DNA of 44,846 nucleotides from Anaerolineales bacterium (GTDB lineage Bacteria; Chloroflexota; Anaerolineae; Anaerolineales; UBA4823), in contig JAFGBV010000287.1 of the NCBI GenBank assembly GCA_016932955.1, forward strand, positions 1 to 44,846, read 5' to 3'. Shown here piece by piece: positions 1 to 8,940 of the stretch. The position numbers and the translations under genes were made by a program. Positions within the stretch are counted from its first letter, which is position 1; each line of letters opens with the position of its first letter. The notes beneath the pieces were generated by a model. It saw only the letters and a list, made by a program, of their open reading frames with translations, did not search any database and was not told the DNA's origin.

Positions 1-3
1 CTT

Positions 4-80
4 CTCAATAACTTGGGGTGTGGGGTGTTTTGTGCGTGCGGAGCACGCACAAAACACCCCACTTCCCCCGTTTTATTGAG
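4..80. terminator. Long palindrome, probable bidirectional terminator
   Basis: A perfect 20-bp stem (20-39 pairing with 43-62, loop GGA) lies inside a looser outer stem in which CTCAATAA (4-11) pairs with TTATTGAG (73-80). The arms begin GGGGTGTTTT, as in the hairpins at 7274, 41827 and 44790. The gene it would serve lies outside the window to the left. Pairing is seen directly; the terminator role is inferred. Confidence 0.55.
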
Positions 81-247
81 ATGATACGTCCTATACATAC
101 TTGTGCCTTGGAATTGTTGGCCGACTCTTGCGCTGATCATAACCTGCCTGACGCAGATTCAACAGATGGATCATCAGTTTACCAGAAAGATACGCTCTCA
201 GGGTGCTTGAATTTGGATAATTTGCTCTCGCCAGGGTGGTATTGACT

Positions 248-298
248 GTCTGAGAATCGCCGTGGTGGGGAGGATCTGCGCCCTCTCTCTAACCACAG
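248..298 (+). repeat. Dispersed intergenic repeat, degenerate short form
   Basis: The stretch contains GCCGTGGTGGGGAGGATCTG followed by GCCCTCTCTCTAAC. It aligns with the outer parts of the repeats at 7249, 7371, 10522, 39783 and 44757, joined without a central hairpin. It is the most diverged of the six copies. Confidence 0.55.
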
Positions 299-381
299 CA
301 GCATCCGCGGTATATTCACTCATCCTTCACTCACCTTTCACTGGTAAAATTGCACGGATATCCCTTATGTGGAGATTTACT

Positions 382-1668
382 ATGAGGAAACGCGGTTTAT
401 TATTCTTATTGATTGTAAGTCTGCTGCTCTCGGCGTGCTCGGACAGTGTAGCAACCTCGCTGGCGCCAACCCCTACGACTGCTGTTACCGAGATACCGGA
501 GGCGAGTACACCAACGACAACTACTGAAGAAGCCACTCCAATTGCAGACTGCACCGTCATCTCGCAGGAGCCCACGCCTGGGCCGACTGCCCAGTCATTA
601 TTCCCACCGGTGAGCGATGCAGATTGGACACGCGGCCCCGACGACGCCCCGATCACGATCATCGAATACAGCGATTTTCAGTGACCATACTGCGCCAAAC
701 TTGCTCCCGTGATGGAGCAACTCCTCGCTGATTACCCCACCGATATTCGCTTTGTTATTCGCCAGTTCCCCCTGATCGGCACCCCCGAACAACCTTTCCA
801 TGATAAGGCAGCGCTGGCTGCACAGGCTTCAGAAGCTGCCGGCAAGCAGGGTAAATTCTGGGAAATGCATGATGTGCTTTTTGAGTTCCAGTCGCTATGG
901 TCCAGTGTCTCCGTTGAGCAATTCCAGGAATGGTTGCTGCTGCGTGCTGGAGAGATTGGATTGGATGTGGAGCAGTTTGAGCAGGATCTCACCAGTGAAG
1001 AGCTGGTGCAATCCATCCAAGAGGCCTGGGATTGGGGGCAGCAGATCGGCATCCCCGGCACTCCCTTCTTACTCATTAATGGTGAAATGTGGCCCTCCAG
1101 CCTGCCAATGGATTATACAAATATGGTTTCCATCATCAAGCTGACCATGCTGGAAAGCCGCCAGTTCACGGAATGCCCTGCGATGAGCATCGATCCGAAT
1201 AAGCAATACCTCGCCACCTTGCATCTCGAGCTAGGCAACATCATCATCGAACTCTTCGCCGATAAAGCCCCCCTTGCGGTCAATAGCTTCGTGTTCCTGG
1301 CCCGCAACGGTTGGTTCGATGGCGTGACCTTCCACCGGGTGATCCCAGATTTCGTCGCCCAGGCTGGCGACCCCACTGGCACAGGATTCGGCGGGCCGGG
1401 ATATGCCTTCCGCAATGAAGTATCTCCAGATCTAAAGTTTGACCGTGCAGGAATAGTGGGCATGGCAAATGCCGGGCCCGGCTCCAACGGCAGCCAGTTC
1501 TTCATCACGTATGCTCCCGCTCCTGAGCTGGATGGCGACTATACCATCTTTGGGCAGGTGGTTGCCGGGATGGATGTGCTGATCAGCCTGACACCCCGCG
1601 ATCCCTCTAAGAACATGGATCTTCCACCGGGCGATTTGATCATCAATGTAACAATCGAGGAAAAGTAG
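382..1668 (+). CDS. Putative selenocysteine lipoprotein: DsbA-like thioredoxin domain fused to cyclophilin
   Basis: This would be a 428-residue protein if the in-frame TGA at 682-684 (codon 101) is read as selenocysteine. ATG 382 follows GGAG by 7 bases. Residues 1-19 form a lipoprotein signal with lipobox LLSAC (Cys19), followed by a Thr/Pro-rich linker. Residues about 84-255 are a DsbA-like (Thioredoxin_4) domain: EYSDFQ, then TGA, then PYC104, with the cis-proline loop GIPGTPF (Pro228). Family members have CPxC here, so the TGA replaces the first catalytic Cys. Residues about 275-428 are a cyclophilin with FHRVIPDF (Arg319), GMANAGPGSNGSQFF and LDGDYTIFG; the usual Trp before LDG is absent. 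Expected role: thiol-disulfide exchange plus prolyl isomerisation during folding of exported proteins, anchored outside the membrane. Without Sec insertion, the alternatives are a pseudogene or a sequencing error. Confidence 0.8.
692..728 (+). promoter_or_regulatory. Candidate bacterial SECIS element
   Basis: TTGCTCC (701-707) pairs perfectly with GGAGCAA (714-720) around the six-base loop CGTGAT. A lower stem GCG (692-694) with CGC (726-728) can extend it across an internal loop. The apical loop begins 23 bases after the TGA and has G at its second position. Both agree with the known bacterial SECIS pattern (loop about 16-37 bases from UGA, a G in the first two loop positions). The hairpin lies within coding sequence, as bacterial SECIS elements do. 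Pairing is seen; function is inferred. Confidence 0.6.
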
Positions 1669-1669
1669 C

Positions 1670-2887
1670 TTGCCAAAAAGCTGGTACAGCATTTTGCAGT
1701 TGATCCTCAGCGTGGTTGCCAGCGTTAGCTTGCTGATGCTGGCAGCCCTTTTGGGTCTGGCGGGGCTCTTCGAGCTCACCCTCTCCTCAAGCATTGCTGG
1801 TGATCCCACGCAGGCTTTTCTGATGGCTGCAGGGGTGGGAATGGCAGGTATCCTGGTATTGCCGTCAGCCTGGTACGCCTGGAAGGCGGTCAGCGGCAAG
1901 CCTGCTCCCGCGAGCATGGTAAAAACCAGCCTTTTCTGGCTCAGCAGCCTGGCGATTCTGCCAGTCCTATCCTTGAGCCTAGGCCTGGGACACCTGGTTG
2001 CTGGCAACAGCCGGATTGCATGGCTCATCTTGCCAGTCTTTAACTTAGTTGCTACGATTCTTCCGATTGCATGGATCATCCTCCTGGGAACGCGCGGCCT
2101 GCCCGAGGAAACACCTCAGCGGCGCTGGGGCGCTTTTGCCAGTGGCATGGTGCTCGGGCCGCTTCTGGTGATCATCTTCGAAGTCATCGCCTTCATCTTG
2201 CTTGGACTGGTGTGGATCATCTGGCTCGCCAGTCAGCCTGGTATGGAACAGGAAATTAGCTTTCTGGTCCAACGTCTGCGCTCTGCGCCACCTACAGAAG
2301 AAGTATACGCCCGCATCCTGGGACCTTACCTGGCTAAGCCCAGTGTTCTATTCTCGATCTTCTTCTACGCTGCATTGGTTGTTCCCATCATAGAAGAAAT
2401 CTTCAAACCCATTGGTGTATGGCTCATGGTTGGGCGGCGCCTGAGTCCCGCACAGGGATTTATTGCCGGTATATTGGGGGGTGCTGGTTTTGCATTATTT
2501 GAGAACCTGAGCAGCAACAGCGCAGGCGGGTCGGAATGGGCGATCGTGGCTGCCAGCCGCATCACCACGGCACTGCTTCACATCCTGACATCCGGCATGC
2601 TGGGGTACGCCCTGGCGTCTGCCTGGCAGGAGAGAAAGTATCTACGGCTTGGCCTGGCTTATCTGCTCGCCGTGACCTTACACAGCCTGTGGAATGGCCT
2701 GGCGCTGCTCAGCTTTGCCGCCTCTGATCTGCCCGCCTCCATTGCCATCCCGGCGCCTATCCCCCAATGGGGCAGCGCGGCTTACGTGGGACTATTCTTT
2801 CTGGGCTTGAACAATTTCCTCCTTCTCAATGGATTTAACATCTTTCAGCGCCGCAGGAATTCTCAAGCAGCAACCCCTACAGCATAA
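1670..2887 (+). CDS. PrsW-type (M82) intramembrane protease homologue
   Basis: A polytopic membrane protein of 405 residues. It has the PrsW hallmarks in order: EEIFKP (Glu242, Glu243, Lys246), GAGFALFEN about 30 residues later, then LLHILTSGMLG and LHSLWNG. In Bacillus, PrsW makes the first cut in an anti-sigma factor; the substrate here is unknown. The N-terminal half has several additional hydrophobic segments. The start is TTG 1670, one base after the previous stop, with GAGG at 1657-1660, so translation is probably coupled to the DsbA-cyclophilin gene. Family assignment is good; the proteolytic role is inferred from conserved residues. Confidence 0.8.
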   Translation: MPKSWYSILQLILSVVASVSLLMLAALLGLAGLFELTLSSSIAGDPTQAFLMAAGVGMAGILVLPSAWYAWKAVSGKPAPASMVKTSLFWLSSLAILPVLSLSLGLGHLVAGNSRIAWLILPVFNLVATILPIAWIILLGTRGLPEETPQRRWGAFASGMVLGPLLVIIFEVIAFILLGLVWIIWLASQPGMEQEISFLVQRLRSAPPTEEVYARILGPYLAKPSVLFSIFFYAALVVPIIEEIFKPIGVWLMVGRRLSPAQGFIAGILGGAGFALFENLSSNSAGGSEWAIVAASRITTALLHILTSGMLGYALASAWQERKYLRLGLAYLLAVTLHSLWNGLALLSFAASDLPASIAIPAPIPQWGSAAYVGLFFLGLNNFLLLNGFNIFQRRRNSQAATPTA

Positions 2888-2900
2888 AAGGCACATTGTT

Positions 2901-3563
2901 ATGGACTTCATCTTACAGCTCGTTGATTACTTCCTTCACCTGGATAAATACCTGGGTGAGATCATCCGCTCTTACGGCACGCTCACTTACCTCATCCTGT
3001 TCGTCATCATCTTCATGGAAACAGGCCTGGTCGTCACACCCTTTCTGCCTGGCGACTCATTGCTCTTCGCAGCCGGGGCCTTTGCCGGTCTGGGGGATCT
3101 GAATGTTGCGGTGTTGTTCTTCCTGCTCAGCTTCGCGGCTGTTCTGGGGGATACTGTCAATTACTGGATCGGGCATTACATCGGCCCGCGCGCCTTCAGC
3201 GGCAATGTCCGCTTCCTAAAGAAAGAATACCTGGATCGCACACATGCGTTTTACGAAAAGCATGGCGGCAAAACCATTATCCTGGCGCGCTTTGTGCCCA
3301 TTGTGCGCACATTTGCCCCCTTCGTCGCTGGAGTTGGCGCAATGACTTACAGTCATTTCATCGCATACAATCTGGTTGGCGGCATCCTGTGGGTAGCCTT
3401 GTTCACTTTCGGCGGGTATTTCTTTGGCAACCTGCCTATCGTTCAGGAAAACTTCTCTTTTGTCGTCATCGCCATCATCTTGATCTCAGTCATGCCGGCG
3501 GTGATCGAATTTCTCAAAGAAAAATTTCGTTCGGGCCGCGAGGTAACACCACAAAGCGAATAA
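2901..3563 (+). CDS. DedA/VTT-family membrane protein
   Basis: A 220-residue protein with the DedA (SNARE-associated, VTT) signature: LPGDSLLFAAG, GDTVNYWIGHYIG and RFVPIVRTFAPFVAGVGAM. It has at least four strongly hydrophobic segments. DedA proteins take part in membrane lipid flipping, envelope homeostasis and ion resistance. ATG 2901 is chosen because it has an AAAGG-type site just upstream and starts the conserved region. An upstream in-frame start at 2829 would overlap the prsW-like gene by about 60 bases. It follows that gene closely and is probably in the same transcript. Confidence 0.85.
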   Translation: MDFILQLVDYFLHLDKYLGEIIRSYGTLTYLILFVIIFMETGLVVTPFLPGDSLLFAAGAFAGLGDLNVAVLFFLLSFAAVLGDTVNYWIGHYIGPRAFSGNVRFLKKEYLDRTHAFYEKHGGKTIILARFVPIVRTFAPFVAGVGAMTYSHFIAYNLVGGILWVALFTFGGYFFGNLPIVQENFSFVVIAIILISVMPAVIEFLKEKFRSGREVTPQSE

Positions 3564-3581
3564 GTGAGGTAAAATCAAGGC

Positions 3582-4421
3582 ATGGATCAGAAAACCCTTG
3601 AAGCTTCCTTGTCCGATTTACCTATCAATGCCATCCGTTTCCTGCCAAGCGTCGATTCAACCAACGATGAAGCTGCACGTTGGGTAGAGCAAGGTGCGCC
3701 AGACGCTGCGCTCATCATCGCAGATGAGCAAATCGCCGGGCGGGGAAGAGCTGGACGGCAGTGGAACACCCCACCTGGTGTTTCTCTGGCTTTCAGTATG
3801 ATCTTTCACTCCAGCCGCGCTCACCTCCATATGATCCCGCGCATGACCGCATTGGGTGCGCTGGCGGTTCGCTATGCCCTGCAAAAAAGCCTGGGTTTGC
3901 GCGCTAAGATCAAATGGCCCAACGATGTACTGCTCAATCAGCGCAAAGTAGCCGGTGTCCTGGCTGAGATCCAATGGGATGGAGATCATCTAAAAGCGAT
4001 TATCCTTGGCATTGGCATTAATATTGCACCGGAATCTGTCAGCGAAGCAAATTTACCCGCCTCCGGGCTGAACTATCAAGCCACCTGTATCGAAGAGATT
4101 CTGGGAAAGCCAGTAGATCGCGTTCAACTATTGCACGATATTTTATCTGATCTGCTCTATTGGAAACCGCGCCTAGGCTCTAATGACTTCCTGAACGAGT
4201 GGGAATCCAGCTTGGCTTTTCGGGGTGAATGGGTTCAGGTCTCCGCTGGCGAGAGCTATGGCAAAGATGGTTTACCTGTCGACATGGAGCGCACGCCGAA
4301 ATCTGTCGACCAGGGTCAGGTGATCGGTTTGACCACCGATGGATCGCTCAAGCTACGCACCCCCTCTGGTGAGGTAGTGATTGCTCGAGTGGGGGAGCTT
4401 CGCCTCCTGCCAAAGAGCTAG
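3582..4421 (+). CDS. birA: Biotin-[acetyl-CoA-carboxylase] ligase (monofunctional BirA)
   Basis: A 279-residue ligase that activates biotin with ATP and transfers it to a lysine of the biotin carboxyl carrier domain. The catalytic core is complete: GRGRAGR (residues 53-59) binds biotinyl-AMP, and KWPNDV (111-116) and KVAG (122-125) follow. The C-terminal SH3-like domain ends in GEVVIARVGELRLL. It begins directly with the catalytic domain and lacks the N-terminal helix-turn-helix of E. coli BirA, so it should not repress biotin genes. It starts 18 bases after the DedA gene in the same direction. Confidence 0.9.
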   Translation: MDQKTLEASLSDLPINAIRFLPSVDSTNDEAARWVEQGAPDAALIIADEQIAGRGRAGRQWNTPPGVSLAFSMIFHSSRAHLHMIPRMTALGALAVRYALQKSLGLRAKIKWPNDVLLNQRKVAGVLAEIQWDGDHLKAIILGIGINIAPESVSEANLPASGLNYQATCIEEILGKPVDRVQLLHDILSDLLYWKPRLGSNDFLNEWESSLAFRGEWVQVSAGESYGKDGLPVDMERTPKSVDQGQVIGLTTDGSLKLRTPSGEVVIARVGELRLLPKS

Positions 4422-4443
4422 GAGTAAGCATAGGAGGAAGAGC

Positions 4444-4674
4444 ATGTTCGATGATTTTCGCCAATCTGCGGAAGAAGAGTCATTCCAAGAAGAACAACCC
4501 GATGCGGCTGATGATCTGGAGATGATGGCTTTCGATGAGCCGGAGCGACATTTCCTGGGAATGACCGCCCCTCAGCGCATGATCATTGCCTTCATGCTGC
4601 TGTTGATGACCTGCGTACTCAGCGCTTTCTGTCTGCTCATCTCAGGCCGCGTATTCCCCCCCTTCCTCGGTTGA
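4444..4674 (+). CDS. Small single-span membrane protein, unknown function
   Basis: A 76-residue protein that I do not recognise. Residues 1-37 are very acidic (EEESFQEEQPDAADDLEMM). A short segment APQRM then leads into one hydrophobic helix (about 42-64), and the protein ends soon after. ATG 4444 is preceded by a strong site, AGGAGGAAGAGC. It lies 22 bases after birA and ends 21 bases before the convergent gyrA stop. The good ribosome site, composition and operon position support a real gene; no function can be given. Confidence 0.65.
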   Translation: MFDDFRQSAEEESFQEEQPDAADDLEMMAFDEPERHFLGMTAPQRMIIAFMLLLMTCVLSAFCLLISGRVFPPFLG

Positions 4675-4695
4675 GACTGCTGCCCCAGGCAGAAT

Positions 4696-7158
4696 TCAGC
4701 TTGCTCCAACCCGGCGCAGATCAGCATTGGCGATGCGCGCCAATGAAGCCACACGATCTCCACCTTCCACTGACATCAAGCGAATACCGCGCGTTGCCCG
4801 CCCAGATTGGCGGACATCTTCAACTTTGGTGCGCAGCACGACCCCTGCAGAGGAGATGATCGTCAGATCATCGCCAGGCTGAACCACGCGGGCAGCCACG
4901 ATCGGCCCCACGCTGCTCAAGGCGCGCTGGTCGATCGTATACACCCCTCCCGTAGCCCTCCCTTTTAGAGGATATTCTTCCAGGGATGTGCGCTTGCCAA
5001 ATCCATTGGCGGTGATCACCAATAAGCTGCCTCCTGCCTCCAGCACCTCCATGCTGGTCACATCATCATCACCGTCCAGGCTGATACCATTAACCCCTGC
5101 CGCAGAACGGCCCATCGGACGGATGGAGGCTTCGCTGAAGCGCAATGCCTTTCCACCGCTGGTGACCAGGATAATCTCATCCTCGCCGCTGGTCAGGCGA
5201 GCCCAGCCCAGTTCATCGCCCTCTTCCAATCCCAGCGCGACCAGGCCAGATGGGCGCACAGAACTGAACTCTGCCAGGCTGACGCGTTTCACCTTTCCCT
5301 TTAGGGTAGCCATCGTGCAAAATTCTGCCGCCATAAAATCGGGCACAGCCACCGCGGCGGTGATACTCTCTGTTGCATCCAAGGCTAGCACGTTGATAAT
5401 AGGAATACCTCGCCCGGTGCGGTCAGCATCTGGAATCTGGTATGCTTTTTCGGAATACACCTTGCCGCGGTCGGAGAAAAACAACACCGTATCCAGGGTG
5501 CGTGCAGGGAACAGGAAGATGACCTCGTCTTCATCTTTGGTGGTATGCCCCACCACACCGCGCCCGCCGCGGCTCTGCGACTTAAAGCTATGCGCCGCTA
5601 CGCGCTTAATATAACCGCGCTGGGTCAGGCTGATCAGGACAAACTCATCTACCACTAGATCTTCTTCGTGAAATTCCTCGCTGGCATCCGCGGCGATATG
5701 CGTGCGTCGTGCATCCCCGTACTTCTCGCTGATCTCCTCCAGATCAGAATGGATCAGATCCAGGATCTTCTGAGGGCTGGCAAGCAGATCTTCCAGGTAA
5801 GCAATGCGCTCCATAGTCTGGCGCTGCTCATCTTCAATCTTCTGGCGCTCCAGGGCTGCCAGACGGCGCAACTGTAAATCCAGAATCGCCTGGGCCTGGA
5901 TCTCACTCAAGCGGAAGCGGCTTACCAGCCGCTCTTTGGCGCTTTCTGCATCAGGCGATTGGCGGATGGTTTGGATCACATCATCCAGATTGGCCAAAGC
6001 AATCAGCAAGCCATCCAGGATGTGTGCACGTGCGCGTGCCTTATCCAGCTCGAACTGCGAGCGTCGCGTGATCACCTCTCGGCGGTGCTCCACATAAACC
6101 TGCAATGATCGTTTGAGCGAGAGCAAGCGTGGCTCGTCATTCACCAACGCCAGCAACTGTACACCGAATGTGGATTGCAAAGGCGTGTATTTATACAGCT
6201 GGTTCAAAACCTTCTTCGGCTGCGCTCCGCGGCGCAGCTCGACAACAATGCTCATCCCACGCTGGTCCGACTCGTCGCGTAAATCCACAATATCATCAAT
6301 CTTTTCCTCACGCGCCAATTCAGCAATGCGCTCAATCAGGCTGGACTTATTGATCTGATAGGGGATTTCAGTGATCACGATGCGATGGCGGTTGCTTCCC
6401 ATCTCCTCAATGTGCGCCATCCCGCGCAGTACAATCCTGCCTCTACCCGTGCTGTAAGCCTGACGGATGCCCTCACTGCCAATGATCACCCCTCCAGTAG
6501 GAAAATCCGGTCCCGGCAAACGTTTGAGTAACTCATCGACGGGGATTTCATCCACCTTGTCATAATGTTCAATCAGGTAGGAAAGCGCCGAGACCAATTC
6601 GCGCAAATTATGCGGGGGAATGTTGGTCGCCATGCCCACGGCAATGCCAGATGTGCCATTCAACAGCAGATTAGGCAGGCGCGCCGGCAACACAATGGGC
6701 TCCTTCAGCGAGCCATCAAAATTATCCACAAAGCCCACGGTGTTAGCTCCGATATCCGTCAGGAGCTCTTCAGCCAGGTTCGTCAGGCGCGCTTCAGTGT
6801 AGCGCATGGCGGCAGGGGCATCCCCATCAATCGAGCCAAAGTTCCCCTGCCCATCAACCAGCAAATAGCGCATTGAAAAATCCTGCGCCATGCGCGCCAT
6901 AGTCTCATATACTGCCGCGTCGCCATGGGGGTGATATTTCCCTAGCACTTCGCCAACGATACGGGCTGATTTCTTATAGGCAGAGCTGGCGTGCATGCCC
7001 AGTTCATGCATGGCAAACAGGATGCGGCGGTGAACAGGCTTAAGGCCATCGCGCGCATCAGGGAGGGCGCGCGCCACGATCACACTCATCGCATAATCCA
7101 GGTAAGCAGAACGCATCTGCTGGTCAATATCGACTTGCTGCACAGATCCAATTTCCAT
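4696..7158 (-). CDS. gyrA: DNA gyrase subunit A
   Basis: An 820-residue type IIA topoisomerase subunit that cuts and rejoins DNA with GyrB to introduce negative supercoils. The catalytic tyrosine is Tyr120 in [10 protein letters not shown]. The breakage-reunion domain covers about the first 490 residues, and the rest is the beta-pinwheel domain. A GyrA-box-like QSRGGRG favours gyrase over topoisomerase IV. At the quinolone-contact positions, Ala81 aligns with E. coli Ser83 and Glu85 with Asp87. ATG 7158 follows GAGG by 7 bases. No gyrB is in the window. Confidence 0.95.
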   Translation of the reverse strand: MEIGSVQQVDIDQQMRSAYLDYAMSVIVARALPDARDGLKPVHRRILFAMHELGMHASSAYKKSARIVGEVLGKYHPHGDAAVYETMARMAQDFSMRYLLVDGQGNFGSIDGDAPAAMRYTEARLTNLAEELLTDIGANTVGFVDNFDGSLKEPIVLPARLPNLLLNGTSGIAVGMATNIPPHNLRELVSALSYLIEHYDKVDEIPVDELLKRLPGPDFPTGGVIIGSEGIRQAYSTGRGRIVLRGMAHIEEMGSNRHRIVITEIPYQINKSSLIERIAELAREEKIDDIVDLRDESDQRGMSIVVELRRGAQPKKVLNQLYKYTPLQSTFGVQLLALVNDEPRLLSLKRSLQVYVEHRREVITRRSQFELDKARARAHILDGLLIALANLDDVIQTIRQSPDAESAKERLVSRFRLSEIQAQAILDLQLRRLAALERQKIEDEQRQTMERIAYLEDLLASPQKILDLIHSDLEEISEKYGDARRTHIAADASEEFHEEDLVVDEFVLISLTQRGYIKRVAAHSFKSQSRGGRGVVGHTTKDEDEVIFLFPARTLDTVLFFSDRGKVYSEKAYQIPDADRTGRGIPIINVLALDATESITAAVAVPDFMAAEFCTMATLKGKVKRVSLAEFSSVRPSGLVALGLEEGDELGWARLTSGEDEIILVTSGGKALRFSEASIRPMGRSAAGVNGISLDGDDDVTSMEVLEAGGSLLVITANGFGKRTSLEEYPLKGRATGGVYTIDQRALSSVGPIVAARVVQPGDDLTIISSAGVVLRTKVEDVRQSGRATRGIRLMSVEGGDRVASLARIANADLRRVGAS

Positions 7159-7173
7159 ACCATAACCTCAGAC

Positions 7174-7207
7174 AAAAAAGATGCGTCCGCCCTCTGGCGC
7201 ACACATC
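7174..7207 (-). terminator. Terminator-like hairpin just upstream of gyrA
   Basis: On the minus strand, GATGTGTGCGCC (7207-7196) pairs with GGCGGACGCATC (7191-7180) around AGAG, with one mismatch and one G-T pair. Six T residues follow at once (7179-7174). It ends about 15 bases before gyrA's start. A TATAAT box lies just upstream at 7218-7213. It could end read-through from the gltD-like genes or act in the gyrA leader. Confidence 0.6.
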
Positions 7208-7248
7208 TCAAGATTATACCGCAGACAACGAATTTCTATTGGCTCATT

Positions 7249-7349
7249 GGGACTTGCCGTTACAGAGGGCAGGTGTGGGGGTGTTTTGCGGGCTCCGCCC
7301 GCAAAACACCCCCACAGATCCGCCTCACTCCGGCAATTCCTAGAGAGCC
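7249..7349 (-). repeat. Dispersed intergenic repeat, long form with hairpin
   Basis: Read on the minus strand, the element runs from CTCTCTAGGAATTGCCGG through GAGGCGGATCTG to a hairpin, then CCTGCCCTCTGTAACGGC. The hairpin is a perfect 20-bp stem (7274-7293 with 7297-7316, three-base loop). The ends GGAATTGCCG and CGGCAAGTCC form imperfect terminal inverted repeats. It shares both flanks and the hairpin with the copy at 44757. Confidence 0.75.
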
Positions 7350-7370
7350 TTTCTATTCAGTTTATTAGAA

Positions 7371-7423
7371 GTTGCCATGACAGAGGGCAGCTATCGCCCC
7401 GCTGCGGCAATTTCCGGAGAACA
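7371..7423 (-). repeat. Dispersed intergenic repeat, short form
   Basis: On the minus strand it reads TTCTCCGGAAATTGCCG, GCGGGGCGATAG, then CTGCCCTCTGTCATGGCA. The two flanks of the long element are joined directly and the central hairpin is missing. It lies 22 bases from the long copy in the same orientation and ends 2 bases short of the gltD-like stop codon. Confidence 0.7.
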
Positions 7424-7425
7424 AT

Positions 7426-8832
7426 CTATTCCAGATATGCGTCAATCGTTACGGCTGCTTTTCGCCCTGCGACCATGGCTGTCACCACCAGATTCGGACC
7501 GGTGGCAACATCGCCGCCGGTGAATATGCCAAAGCGGCTGGTTGCCCCAGTTTCGGGATCAGCAAAGAGCAGACCCCATTTATGCGTTTTCAGGCCTGGT
7601 GTGGTCGCAGAGATTGCAGTATCTGGATAGTAGCCCAGCGATACGATCGCGCTATCCGCATCGATGAGGAAACGAGATGTCTTGATCGCCACCGGATGAC
7701 GAGTTTCGCTTTTCGGATCCCGCACCATGCGCGTCCTGGCGCATTCAATGTGTGCCAGCCGGCCATCTGCTCCGCCGATAAATCGAATCGGCGCCACCCG
7801 ATATTGAAAACTGGCGCCTTCATCTATTGCCATATCACGATCACGCCGCCGCCCAAGCATCTCCTCTTCTGGGCGCCGAAAAATGCAGGTGACTTGCTCT
7901 GCGCCGCGCCGCAGCGCGGTACGCATACAATCAAATGCGGCATCCCCGGTACCGATTACAACAACACGCTTCCCGATATCCGCTAGCGCATCTGCTCCCA
8001 TGCTGCCAGGCAGCAAAAAGTCCGTAGCACGGTAAATGCCAGCCAGATTCGACCCGGGAATATCCAACCAGGCATCCACGCCGGTGCCGGTGCCGATAAA
8101 AACAGACTCAAACCCATCGGCAAACAGGCTGTCGACTGTTTTCTTTGGTCCAATCGTAGTATTCCCCACAAAGGATACGCCAGCCCGTTCCAAGCCTTGC
8201 CAGAGCTCGTGCACTAAGCGGTGAGGCAGCTTAAAGTTGGGGATTGCATACACCATCATTCCCCCCGGAGTCGGGTGCGTGTCAAATATAGTCACCCAAT
8301 GACCGCGCCGCACCAGTTGCTCCGCACAGGCCAGGCCAGCCGGGCCTGCACCGACAATGGCAACCTTGCGCCCGGTTGGCGCAGGCACGGGCACATGCAC
8401 TTCACTGACACGACGCTCGTACTCGCAGACAAAGGCTTCCAAAGCCCCGGTGGGTACTGGCAGCCCACGGCGATGGCTGGCACATCCCCCTTCGCAAAGT
8501 CGATCCTGAGGGCAAATTCGCCCGCACACCTCAGGCATTGAGCTAGTACGCCGGTACACCTGCGCGGCTTCCAAGAATTTTCTCTGCTCAATCAGCCAAA
8601 GCGCTTCTGAGATGTGATTATTTGCCGGGCAAGCACGCTGGCATGGCGCCGGGTCAGGGCAATGGATGCATCGGGAAGCCTCATATACAGCCCATTCCTC
8701 ATCCATTACTCCCAGTACATCCTCAGAATCATAGATACGCGTCGCGACCGGACGTAGAGGCACACCGCGCGATTCTTTATTCAATCGCGCCTTGCGTTCT
8801 GCAGGAGAGAGAGCTATCATACAATCCGACAT
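7426..8832 (-). CDS. GltD-family FAD/Fe-S oxidoreductase (paralogue 2)
   Basis: A 468-residue relative of the glutamate synthase small subunit. The N-terminal Fe-S domain has two cysteine clusters, CIHCPDPAPCQRAC and CGRICPQDRLCEGGC. Next come an FAD-binding motif, GAGPAGLACAEQ, and an NAD(P)H-binding motif, GTGDAAFDC; that second motif departs from the usual GGGDTA. Such subunits pass electrons from NAD(P)H through FAD to Fe-S centres of a partner, but no gltB or other partner is visible. ATG 8832 is preferred over TTG 8838 because AAGGG sits 8 bases before it. It follows its paralogue by 108 bases and is probably cotranscribed. Confidence 0.85.
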   Translation of the reverse strand: MSDCMIALSPAERKARLNKESRGVPLRPVATRIYDSEDVLGVMDEEWAVYEASRCIHCPDPAPCQRACPANNHISEALWLIEQRKFLEAAQVYRRTSSMPEVCGRICPQDRLCEGGCASHRRGLPVPTGALEAFVCEYERRVSEVHVPVPAPTGRKVAIVGAGPAGLACAEQLVRRGHWVTIFDTHPTPGGMMVYAIPNFKLPHRLVHELWQGLERAGVSFVGNTTIGPKKTVDSLFADGFESVFIGTGTGVDAWLDIPGSNLAGIYRATDFLLPGSMGADALADIGKRVVVIGTGDAAFDCMRTALRRGAEQVTCIFRRPEEEMLGRRRDRDMAIDEGASFQYRVAPIRFIGGADGRLAHIECARTRMVRDPKSETRHPVAIKTSRFLIDADSAIVSLGYYPDTAISATTPGLKTHKWGLLFADPETGATSRFGIFTGGDVATGPNLVVTAMVAGRKAAVTIDAYLE

Positions 8833-8940
8833 TCCCAAAGCCCTTATATGCAGTGAGCACCCTGATATACAATAGGATGCCCACAGTCAGAATGAAGGCT
8901 GCAATGCAAGCCTTTGATCAGGTGGGGAACCACCCGAAAA

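Larger units (their letters stand above)
1..381. other. Intergenic stretch before the first gene
   Basis: No gene is supported here. It holds the 4-80 palindrome, a degenerate repeat copy at 248-298, and the ribosome binding site GGAG (371-374) of the lipoprotein gene. Short open frames in it have no family resemblance. I see no promoter with two convincing hexamers, although TAAAAT near 343 could be a -10 box. Confidence 0.6.

Noticed and set aside
18..245. A 75-codon open frame at the left edge
   Set aside because: It runs through the 4-80 palindrome, has no ribosome site and shows no similarity to a known family.
382..1668. Reading the first gene as two separate genes or an ordinary pseudogene
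   Set aside because: The lipobox half would end just before the active site and the second half would lack a start signal and the thioredoxin front. The TGA falls on the catalytic Cys and a SECIS-like hairpin follows, so selenocysteine is the better reading, although not proven.
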